Assembly: GCF_965218685.1 (NCBI RefSeq)
Contig: NZ_OZ244657.1
Span: 2,914,001-2,978,000 of the forward strand
DNA: 64,000 nucleotides
From: Thalassobius sp965218685
GTDB lineage: Bacteria > Pseudomonadota > Alphaproteobacteria > Rhodobacterales > Rhodobacteraceae
Reading direction: 5' to 3'
Part shown: one piece after another, positions 52,710 to 59,736 of the stretch
Layout of the letters: each line of letters begins with the position of its first letter
Numbering within the stretch: the first letter of the stretch is position 1
Made by a program: the position numbers and the translations under genes
Notes under the pieces: generated by a model
Databases searched by the model: none
The model's input: only the letters and a program-made list of their open reading frames with translations
Told to the model about the DNA's origin: nothing

Positions 52710-53126
52710 TCAGCCGAGCGGATCGGCCGTGGAATAATGCAGCACCACCGGGATCACGGCAGCTTTCAGACTGGCCGCGCCCTCTACGGGCAAATCAACG
52801 GGCTGCGGCGCCTCTGCCTCAGTCCAGTCACACAGTCCACCGAGCGTCCTGTCGGCGGCGAGCACTGCCCCGATGCTAGTGCAAAGTGCGTCGAACGCGG
52901 CGTCTCGTGCGGCACCCTGCACGACTGCTTCGATCTCGGCGCGATGCTGGTAGTGATAGGCGAGTGGCGACAGGGTCACCTCCGGCTCCCCCGGCTCGCC
53001 GTCTCGCAGGATCAACAGACCCTTGGGCGGCACCTTTTCGGGCAGGACTTCGCCGCGTAGGACAGTCGCGGGCAGCGCCGAGAGCCGCGCGAGCAGCGCT
53101 GCGAGGATGGTTTCTCGGATCGACAT
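52710..53126 (-). CDS. Tail terminator / completion protein (gpU-like)
   Basis: This protein has 138 residues from MSIRETILAALLARLSALPA (ATG at 53126). It has the alpha-beta form of tail terminators with a conserved YHYQHRAEIEAVVQGAA segment. Homologues are sometimes misnamed acyl-CoA transferase in databases; I see no such motif. It precedes the tail tube gene by 25 bp. Confidence 0.7.
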   Translation of the reverse strand: MSIRETILAALLARLSALPATVLRGEVLPEKVPPKGLLILRDGEPGEPEVTLSPLAYHYQHRAEIEAVVQGAARDAAFDALCTSIGAVLAADRTLGGLCDWTEAEAPQPVDLPVEGAASLKAAVIPVVLHYSTADPLG

Positions 53127-53169
53127 GAGGTTGTTTTCCGACGTAAAACCCGCCAAATAGAAAGCCAGC

Positions 53170-53246
53170 GGGCCTGTAGCTCAATTGGTTAGAGCAGAGC
53201 GCTCATAACGCTTTGGTTGCGGGTTCAAGTCCTGCCGGGCCTACCA
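53170..53246 (+). tRNA. tRNA with CAT anticodon (elongator Met, or Ile2)
   Basis: This 77-nt cloverleaf has an acceptor GGGCCTG/CGGGCCT (G1-U72 wobble), a standard D arm with GG, anticodon loop CTCATAA on a GAGCG/CGCTT stem, T arm GCGGG-TTCAAGT-CCTGC, discriminator A and encoded CCA. All stems pair. The anticodon CAT leaves Met and lysidine-modified Ile open; it does not look like initiator. It lies on the plus strand inside the prophage late region. Confidence 0.9.
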
Positions 53247-53248
53247 AA

Positions 53249-53332
53249 GTCCCCTTGGCGGAATAGTAGACGCGTATGACTTAAAACCTTTTGCCTTATG
53301 GCATGCCAGTTCGTGACTGGCAGGGTGTACCT
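53249..53332 (+). tRNA. Degenerate tRNA-Leu(TAA)-like gene
   Basis: It starts two bases after the first tRNA. It has the TGGCGGAAT..TAGACGC core of leucine tRNAs, loop CTTAAAA with anticodon TAA, a long variable arm (TGCC-TTAT-GGCA) and a perfect T arm (GCCAG-TTCGTGA-CTGGC). The D loop lacks the usual GG, the anticodon stem pairs at only two of five positions, the acceptor has one mismatch and the end is ACCT, not ACCA. It is probably decayed or highly unusual. Confidence 0.6.
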
Positions 53333-53341
53333 AAAGCGTGG

Positions 53342-53827
53342 TCAAGCAACCGGACGCGACAAAACCAAAACAGGGCGACCATCTTGAAACTGCTCATGCA
53401 CTTGGCTGCGCATGACACCTCGAGCAACGATGCGATCGCGTTGATCCACGAGATAGGCTAGGCTTTGAGACATTTCATGCAGCTTGCCCTCCAGCCGGTC
53501 TGCTCGGGCTTCAGCGCGATCAAGATGCCTACGATTTTCTTCAAGACGCGCTTCAAGCGAGGCGCGCTCGCGCTTCAAGATATCAATTGCAATGTGCAAT
53601 TCCAATTCACGGTCCTTGGCGCGGTCAAGCGATTTGCGACACTGCTCCGCCTCATCCATGCCTGTATTGTGACGACTCTCAAACAGGCGCACCAATCGTA
53701 CAGCTGAAGGCAATGGCACTGTGCCCCCATCCAATGGAATCTCCCAAGCTTTAGCCAACATGCGGATCAAACTTTCCGGGCGATCCACTGCAGCGGCAAA
53801 TTCATTCAGCGGGATCTTGCTCGACAC
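53342..53827 (-). CDS. Coiled-coil protein with HTH-like N-terminus
   Basis: This protein has 161 residues with GTG start at 53827 behind GAGAGGCAAAGAT (a longer frame reaches 53953). The N-terminus SSKIPLNEFAAAVDRPESLI could be a small DNA-binding helix pair. Residues ~75-140 are a strong coiled coil (RAKDRELELHIAIDILKRER; EARADRLEGKLHEMSQSL). This resembles KfrA-like or phage moron proteins. It interrupts the joining-tail gene series and lies beside the two tRNAs, so this block looks like an insertion. Confidence 0.55.
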   Translation of the reverse strand: MSSKIPLNEFAAAVDRPESLIRMLAKAWEIPLDGGTVPLPSAVRLVRLFESRHNTGMDEAEQCRKSLDRAKDRELELHIAIDILKRERASLEARLEENRRHLDRAEARADRLEGKLHEMSQSLAYLVDQRDRIVARGVMRSQVHEQFQDGRPVLVLSRPVA

Positions 53828-53984
53828 ATCTTTGCCTCTCGATAGGTAGTATAGGGCGCTCTCGTGCGGGTGCAGGCGTTGCAACGAGCGAGAGCGACCA
53901 CGGACGCCATTTATACACAGCAAGGAAAGAGTTTGAACCGGCTCCCGCCTCACGTGTCAACATGACGGTAAGATCACCCGTGTC

Positions 53985-54626
53985 TCAATTCGACGGATTG
54001 ATCTTCTCAAAGATCCATTTGTCGACAACAAGCCCCGGCACCGCCGCCTGCGCGCGTTCTGCATCTCGCGCCAGATCGAGCCGTTTCGCCAGTTTCACCT
54101 GCGGCACGAGCAAGAAGATCGGCACCGTCGATTTTCCACGGCCCGTTTTTGACCGCGATGCAACGCCCAGTCCGCGGCTGTTCAACCGCCCGTCGGCCAC
54201 CAAGAGGCTCGGTCCCCGGCGCCGATAGACAAACCGCAACCGTAGCCCCCGCCGCCGTTCCCATTCCCCAGGCGTGATGCGCCCACCTTTCAGACCTTTG
54301 CCTGCCGCCGCTGTGGGGATCGCGAGCCAAAACCCGTCCTTGGAGCGGATCAAAGGGCCCGTGTCGTGCGCGCCGACGATGACCGGGGCCTTCGACCAAA
54401 CCAGCGCAGCCGCTTTGAGGCTTTCACCAGCCTTTGGATAGGTCTGGCTCCGGATCGAATTCGCGAGGCGACGGCCAAGCCCCGCTTGCGTGATCTGCCC
54501 GCGCCAAGCGGATTTCAGGTCTTTTCCAGCTTCCCGCATCGCAGCACTGACAGCCTTTTCGCCCGCCTTGATCTCGGCTGCCATCACGGCGACGAGGTCC
54601 GGTGTGATATCAAGGCCTAGTTTCAT
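53985..54626 (-). CDS. Head-tail connection / minor tail protein (DUF6441-like, gpZ position)
   Basis: This protein has 213 residues from MKLGLDITPDLVAVMAAEI (ATG at 54626, overlapping the previous stop as ATGA). A basic middle (RSQTYPKAGESLKAAALVW; ERRRGLRLRFVYRRRGPSLL) and position after the joining protein agree with gpZ-like proteins that finish the tail end. The name DUF6441 is from memory and should be taken as likely. Confidence 0.65.
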   Translation of the reverse strand: MKLGLDITPDLVAVMAAEIKAGEKAVSAAMREAGKDLKSAWRGQITQAGLGRRLANSIRSQTYPKAGESLKAAALVWSKAPVIVGAHDTGPLIRSKDGFWLAIPTAAAGKGLKGGRITPGEWERRRGLRLRFVYRRRGPSLLVADGRLNSRGLGVASRSKTGRGKSTVPIFLLVPQVKLAKRLDLARDAERAQAAVPGLVVDKWIFEKINPSN

Positions 54627-54934
54627 GCGGGGGTCAGATCTATCGTCCAAATGAGCCGCTCGCGGTCACGGCGTGGTTCGCCCTGGATCAGGAAGGTCTC
54701 TTCCCCGATCAGGACCTGCTCCTGCGGGCGGGGATTTGGGATATCCGCCGCCCGGACATCGATCCGGGTGGTGTCTGACATGAGCCGCGCCGATCCGAAC
54801 TCGGTGATCTCGTCGGGTCGGCGCAGAATGCCCCGGGCACGGGTGAACTGCCCTTCGCTGTCCCGATGCCAAATCTCGACCGAGAGATTGGCATCAAGGA
54901 AGAGCACCCCTAAAGCGTCAGCAAAGGCGCTCAT
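54623..54934 (-). CDS. Head-tail joining protein (gpFII-like)
   Basis: This protein has 103 residues from MSAFADALGVLFLDANLSVE; the ATG overlaps the capsid stop as TGATG. It is beta-rich with an end (EQVLIGEETFLIQGEPRRDR) like stopper proteins of lambda FII type. It would seal the filled head and receive the tail. Confidence 0.7.
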   Translation of the reverse strand: MSAFADALGVLFLDANLSVEIWHRDSEGQFTRARGILRRPDEITEFGSARLMSDTTRIDVRAADIPNPRPQEQVLIGEETFLIQGEPRRDRERLIWTIDLTPA

Positions 54935-55947
54935 CAGGTCCGCTTGGCCGAGCGCAGGACCTGCGGGCGCGTACAAATCGGCAACGGGTTGCTTTCAATC
55001 TCAAGACGCACCCATTCGTCCCGATCACGATCAGGGATCATGCGCGCATAGAGCGGAAGACCTAGCGTGTTCACAGTCTCGAAGGTGTCGGCCGGGGCGT
55101 AGTAAATCTCGAACAGCCCCTCGACCCCCTCGGGGTAAAAATACGCCTTGTCCGTGGGCACGCCGAAGCCGAGGCCCCCGCGATAGCGGCGGAAGGTGAT
55201 GCCGCCAAAGCTGACCTCTTCGCCGACGCGGCCGCGCAAATCGGCTGCGGCTGCGGTGTTGAGATAGGTCTCGCGCACCTCCTTGTGCGCAACAAGATCG
55301 GCAAAGAAGGCCGAGCCGCATTCTGCGCGGAGCTGGACCTGACCGGCAGCCAGCCCGCCGAGGCTGTCTTCCACGCTTTCGATCAACGCTTGGCAGCGTT
55401 TGCGCAGGGCGCCAGATGCAGGCGACTGGTTGTCGAGATCGAAGTCGACCTCGGCCGCCGGGGTGATGCCGAACTCTGTATAGTAATTGATCACCGTGGC
55501 GCCGTCCTTGGGGTCCTTCACCACGCCCTGAATGCCGTTGAAGAGGTGGAACTCGAAGGTGGCCTCGGCATCGTTGCGCAGCCGCGCCATCTTGCGGGCG
55601 ACTTCGGTCTGGACCTGCTGGGTGGCGGTTTCCGAGCCGAAGTCGCGGATGGCCTGGATCTCGGAGGCCCAGAGCACATCCTGCTTCTTGAACTGTCGGC
55701 ACACGAAGGCGCGCATGTCGCGCCGTTCGGGCACCTGCTGCTCATAGGCAGAGCCCCGTTCCGAGAACGGGATCAGCGACAGCGTGCCATCGCGGCTTTC
55801 GATCATCACGGTGCGTTGGCGCACACCGCGCGATCCGAACAGGCCTGCACCCGACAGGATCGCCGGTTTGAAGGGGATGTTTTCCAGAGCCCGGGTGAGC
55901 TCGATGATGCTGAAGGCGTCGCCCTCGAAGATGTCCATGGTTGCCAT
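54934..55947 (-). CDS. Major capsid protein (gpE-like)
   Basis: This 337-residue protein has family landmarks IELTRALENIPFKPAILSG at the N-terminus, RDMRAFVCRQFKKQDVLWA near residue 80, and a C-terminal IYYAPADTFETVNTLGLPLY. This is the lambda gpE family of HK97-fold capsid proteins without an attached scaffold; the protease gene carries the scaffold role. It follows the decoration protein gene. Confidence 0.88.
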   Translation of the reverse strand: MATMDIFEGDAFSIIELTRALENIPFKPAILSGAGLFGSRGVRQRTVMIESRDGTLSLIPFSERGSAYEQQVPERRDMRAFVCRQFKKQDVLWASEIQAIRDFGSETATQQVQTEVARKMARLRNDAEATFEFHLFNGIQGVVKDPKDGATVINYYTEFGITPAAEVDFDLDNQSPASGALRKRCQALIESVEDSLGGLAAGQVQLRAECGSAFFADLVAHKEVRETYLNTAAAADLRGRVGEEVSFGGITFRRYRGGLGFGVPTDKAYFYPEGVEGLFEIYYAPADTFETVNTLGLPLYARMIPDRDRDEWVRLEIESNPLPICTRPQVLRSAKRT

Positions 55948-55971
55948 GGGGATGTCCTTTCTCTCTCAGGC

Positions 55972-56343
55972 TTAACGCAAGATGATGCCGAGCGCGGCCA
56001 AAGCCGTGGTGGCGGCGGTGATCTGGGCCTCGGTTGCACCATCAGGCCAGACAAGCTCATGCTGGTTCACAAGCGCGGGGCCGCGCAGGAGCACGACGCC
56101 AGGCGCATCGGCGGATGACGCGTCAACGCCCGCCCAGAGAATAGCGGCGGCATTCTGACTGCCGTTCGTCGCGGCCGGTGCGATCCCGGTGTATTTACCG
56201 CCCGTGGTGATCTTGCCGAGCACGGTGCCGGGCTCGAGCTTTCCAGCCCCGGAAGCGATGGTGATGGTTTCTCGGGTGTAATCGCGCAGGACTTCCCAAA
56301 CGAGGAAGCCGCCCGCGTGTTTGCCTTCAGTGAGCGTGGTCAT
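55972..56343 (-). CDS. Head decoration protein (gpD-like)
   Basis: This 123-residue protein begins MTTLTEGKHAGGFLVWE and has ITIASGAGKLEPGTVLGKIT and a C-terminal AALAALGIILR, matching lambda gpD-type trimeric capsid-stabilising proteins. It lies between the protease and capsid genes as in lambda. Confidence 0.85.
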   Translation of the reverse strand: MTTLTEGKHAGGFLVWEVLRDYTRETITIASGAGKLEPGTVLGKITTGGKYTGIAPAATNGSQNAAAILWAGVDASSADAPGVVLLRGPALVNQHELVWPDGATEAQITAATTALAALGIILR

Positions 56344-56349
56344 GGACGC

Positions 56350-57330
56350 TTATCCTTTCGTCTTGAAGGTGCGGGCGATCACATCGCCCCAGGATTGGGT
56401 GGTCGCCGCCCGCCCGGGCTGGGCATGGGCCGCTGTGATGTCGGGGGTGACGTCGGCCTTTGCCGCGAGAAGGCGGTTGCGGACCTCATCGAGACCCACG
56501 TCTTCTTCGAGGAACCGGCCCGCCATTTGCGGCTGACCGGCAAGGCGGCAGAGATCGATCACGGCGCGCGCATGGGCGATGGCCTCGGCGCGGACGGATG
56601 CGGTGTCGGCCATTGCGGGCTCACTTGCGGCCATGGTTTGCGTTTCCGCAGCCGGGTGTTCGTGGTCAGGCAGGGTGTTGGCGTCTGCAACACCCTCGGA
56701 CTGGGGATCCGGGGCTGCGGGCTCTTCTGGTTCACTTGCCGCCTCGACCAACTCGGGTGGCGCGTTGCGGAACCTGGCCACGTCAAAGGAAGCCGCGAGT
56801 TTCACAGGCTCGGCAATGCGGTCGATAAAACCGAGATCCAGTGCGTCCTGTGCATCGAGCCAGGTCTCTGCCGCCATCAGGGTGGCGATTTCATCATCGG
56901 CTTTGCCAGATTTCGCGGCATAGCCTTGGATCAGGCTGCCTTTGACCTTGTCCAGGGCCTCAGCCGTAGACCGCATGTCCTCAGCCGTGCCCATGACCAA
57001 CCCCGAAGGGTTGTGGATCATCAGGAAGGCGTTTTCGGGCATGGCGATGGTGTCACCCGCCATGGCGATGTAGCTTGCCGCCGAGGCCGCGATGCCATCG
57101 ATCCAGACGGTGATCTCGCCCGCATGGCGCTTCAACGCGTTGTAGATGGCGACCGCGTCAAAGACCGAGCCGCCGGGGCTGTTGAGACGCAGATCAATTG
57201 CCGCATCGTCGGGAAGCGCACCGAGTTCCGCGAGGAACCCCTTGGCCGTGACGCCATAGGCGCCGATTTCGTCATAGATCAGCACTTCCGTGCCCGATGC
57301 CCGGGCGCGGATCGTGTACCAGGATTTCAT
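56350..57330 (-). CDS. Head maturation protease, ClpP/S14-type with scaffold tail (gpC-like)
   Basis: This protein has 326 residues from MKSWYTIRARASGTEVLIYD (ATG at 57330 behind CAGGAGTAACCCC). The ClpP-like core has RLNSPGGSVFDAVAIYNAL, catalytic Ser region GIAASAASYIAMAG and catalytic His in FLMIHNPSG. After residue ~190 an Ala/Glu/Pro-rich tail follows that likely serves as scaffold, as in lambda C/Nu3. It would cleave portal or scaffold during head maturation. Confidence 0.87.
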   Translation of the reverse strand: MKSWYTIRARASGTEVLIYDEIGAYGVTAKGFLAELGALPDDAAIDLRLNSPGGSVFDAVAIYNALKRHAGEITVWIDGIAASAASYIAMAGDTIAMPENAFLMIHNPSGLVMGTAEDMRSTAEALDKVKGSLIQGYAAKSGKADDEIATLMAAETWLDAQDALDLGFIDRIAEPVKLAASFDVARFRNAPPELVEAASEPEEPAAPDPQSEGVADANTLPDHEHPAAETQTMAASEPAMADTASVRAEAIAHARAVIDLCRLAGQPQMAGRFLEEDVGLDEVRNRLLAAKADVTPDITAAHAQPGRAATTQSWGDVIARTFKTKG

Positions 57331-57334
57331 GGGG

Positions 57335-58843
57335 TTACTCCTGTTGTAGGTCGGTGCCCGAGTTATTGTCGGACGGTCCGTCACTCGAATTTGGATCGGG
57401 CAATTGGACGGGCGTTGCCCTTGCCCCCTGGGTTTCGCCGGGGCTGGCGCGATAGGTCAGGCCCAAGTCTGCTGCGCGCTTGGCATCCGCGGCGTTCTCG
57501 CGATCGACCTCTTCGATGTCATAGCCCGTGGCCTCGACCACCTTGCGCCGGGAGGTCAGCCCGGCCTCCATTGCCAGGATCTGCGCCTGAATGTCTTTGA
57601 GCGGATCGACCCAGTCCCATCGCGGCGGGATCCATTGCACCGGCCGGGCGACGACGGGATCTGCATCCAAGGCGCCCGAGAGCACAGCCGTCTCCAGCCA
57701 ACGCCGCCAGATGGGGCGGCAAAGCTGGTGCGCCATGACCCCGTGCTGCAGCTGCCCGATCCGCCGCCGGAACTCGACCAGTTCGGCCCTGAGGCTTGAA
57801 TAGTTCGCCTGCCGAACGTCGCCGGTGACGAGGTGATACGGCAGACCCAGCGAGGCCGAGACCGCCAGCAGCGTCCGGTATTGGAACGCCTCATAGCCGC
57901 CGCCGACATCGGCGGGGCTCGAGAACTTCACATCCTCCCCCGGCAGCAGCACCTGCATGGTGCCCGGCTCGAGGCTCGCAATCGCGGCTCCCTCGAGATC
58001 AGCCTCACCTTCGCCCATCATCGGGTCCTCGGGGGCCGTTTTGGTGATGAAGCCTGCGAACATCGCCGCCGTCTTTTTGCGGTCAAGTTCGGCGTCGTCG
58101 TATTGGTCCAAGAGAAACAACCGCACCATGGCGGGGGCCACATGCGGCAAGCCCCGGATTTGCCCCGCATCGATCGGCCGGTAAATGTGCAGCACCTCCT
58201 CGGCAGGCACCCGCACCGTGTCCGGCACCGCCACCCGCTGATCCGTGCTGTCACCCGGATGGCAGCGGCGGAAGTGATAGGCAACCCGCCGCCCGATCAG
58301 GTCGAATTCGATCCCGCAGCGGATGCGATTGCCGTTCGGATCCGTTTCCGTCTTCTCAAAGGGCAGCATCTCGGATTGCAGAAGCTGCAGCTGCAGCGGC
58401 ACCAGAAGCCCGTCCTCCGCCCGGCGCGGACGCAGGCGCACGAAGCATTCGCCTGCAACGAACATCTCGCGCGCGACCATGGCCTGCAGCCCGTAGAAGT
58501 CGGTCAGCCCGTCGGCATCCGCTTCATCCGTCCAGGCCAGCCAGAGCTTCTGGACCTGGTCGCGCAGCGCCGCATCCGTGATCAGCGAGGACGGCTTGAT
58601 GCCGTCACCAACAAGGTTCGCTGCAAAGGCCTCGCAAGCATTGGCGGCGTAGCCGTTGGTCACTACGAGTTCGCGTGACCGGGCCAGCAATCGCGGCCCG
58701 CCCGAGGCGACCAGCGCATTGATGTTTTCCAAGGGCGGGTTCCAGCCCCGCAAGCGGCGCTTGGCCATCGCCCCCTCGAGACGCGCGCGCATGGCTTCAG
58801 GGCCGCCCGGCTTGGGGCGGCGGAACATGTCGAACAATGCCAT
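57335..58843 (-). CDS. Portal protein (lambda gpB family)
   Basis: This 502-residue protein has the clear family pattern: GYAANACEAFAANLVGDGIKPS near residue 63, AREMFVAGECFVRLRPRR near 130, YHLVTGDVRQANYSSLRAELVEFRR near 340 and a disordered C-terminus. It forms the DNA entry vertex. The gene sits between gpW-like and protease genes. Confidence 0.9.
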   Translation of the reverse strand: MALFDMFRRPKPGGPEAMRARLEGAMAKRRLRGWNPPLENINALVASGGPRLLARSRELVVTNGYAANACEAFAANLVGDGIKPSSLITDAALRDQVQKLWLAWTDEADADGLTDFYGLQAMVAREMFVAGECFVRLRPRRAEDGLLVPLQLQLLQSEMLPFEKTETDPNGNRIRCGIEFDLIGRRVAYHFRRCHPGDSTDQRVAVPDTVRVPAEEVLHIYRPIDAGQIRGLPHVAPAMVRLFLLDQYDDAELDRKKTAAMFAGFITKTAPEDPMMGEGEADLEGAAIASLEPGTMQVLLPGEDVKFSSPADVGGGYEAFQYRTLLAVSASLGLPYHLVTGDVRQANYSSLRAELVEFRRRIGQLQHGVMAHQLCRPIWRRWLETAVLSGALDADPVVARPVQWIPPRWDWVDPLKDIQAQILAMEAGLTSRRKVVEATGYDIEEVDRENAADAKRAADLGLTYRASPGETQGARATPVQLPDPNSSDGPSDNNSGTDLQQE

Positions 58844-58848
58844 GTCGG

Positions 58849-59064
58849 TTAGAGACCCTTGGTCGCTGTTATGCGAACTTGGCGGATGAGTTTCCGCCCC
58901 TCGGCCGCTGCAATCTCGCGGTCAAGCGCCTCGATGGCCCGGTCGATTTCCGTAACGGAACGATAGTCCACCGTCTTGCCGTCATAGCTGACCCGGGCCA
59001 CACCAGAGGATCGTTGTGCCGAAAGCGCTTCCCGGCGGGCGCGTAGGTCCGTGATTGTAGCCAT
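58849..59064 (-). CDS. gpW-like head-tail joining protein
   Basis: This 71-residue protein starts MATITDLRARREALSAQRSS, with upstream in-frame starts only 6-9 bases earlier. The helix-beta-hairpin-helix pattern (GVARVSYDGKTVDYRSVTEI; DREIAAAEGRK) is that of lambda gpW. It sits between terminase and portal, with a plus-strand gene inserted on its 5' side. Confidence 0.8.
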   Translation of the reverse strand: MATITDLRARREALSAQRSSGVARVSYDGKTVDYRSVTEIDRAIEALDREIAAAEGRKLIRQVRITATKGL

Positions 59065-59111
59065 CGCCATCACCTTTTAAGTTCGGCGCAAAACCACCGT
59101 CAGGCCGCGCC

Positions 59112-59726
59112 ATGTCCACCAAGATCGCCCGTATCAGAATTGAACTCGAACATATCGCTCCGCTCATCTGGCGGCGCGTTGACGTCAGCCTGACGACCAA
59201 TCTTCGCGCACTGCACGAGATCATTCAGGCGGTCATGCCCTGGGAGAACTACCATCTTTATCAGTTTGCCGTGGGCGAACGTGTCTATGGCGAACCCGAT
59301 CCCGAGGATGTGGTCTGGGGCCGCAAGATCTATCAGGCCAAGGGCATGCGCCTCGGCACACTTGTGGACCGTGGTGTGACCGAACTTCTCTACACCTACG
59401 ATTTCGGCGATGACTGGCAGCACCGCGTCATTTTCGAGGAGGTCATCGAAGCAACGGCCGGCACCGACTATCCCCTCTTTATCGATGGCGAGCGCACAGC
59501 ACCACCTGAAGATGTGGGTGGTCCTCCCGGGTTCGTGGACTTCGTTGAAGTCATGGCGAAACCACGCCATCCGCAGCGTAAAGATCTGGTGCGCTGGTAT
59601 GGCGGCCCCTTCAACCCCGTGGATTTCGGCGTGGAGCATATCGCCGAAAGCATCCGCGAGATCGCGGTGAAACGAAAGGCCGCCCTTGAGGCCTTCGAGC
59701 GCAGCCGTCGCAAACGGCTACACTGA
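59112..59726 (+). CDS. Plasmid pRiA4b ORF-3-like protein
   Basis: This 204-residue protein has the typical opening IRIELEHIAPLIWRRVDVSL and LHEIIQAVMPWENYHLYQF, then LLYTYDFGDDWQHRVIFEEV and a C-terminal HPQRKDLVRWYGGPFNPVDF. These are diagnostic for the PF07929 family of unknown function. It lies on the plus strand between the terminase and gpW genes, so it is a cargo gene in the packaging module. Confidence 0.88.
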   Translation: MSTKIARIRIELEHIAPLIWRRVDVSLTTNLRALHEIIQAVMPWENYHLYQFAVGERVYGEPDPEDVVWGRKIYQAKGMRLGTLVDRGVTELLYTYDFGDDWQHRVIFEEVIEATAGTDYPLFIDGERTAPPEDVGGPPGFVDFVEVMAKPRHPQRKDLVRWYGGPFNPVDFGVEHIAESIREIAVKRKAALEAFERSRRKRLH

Positions 59727-59736
59727 TTACATTGGC

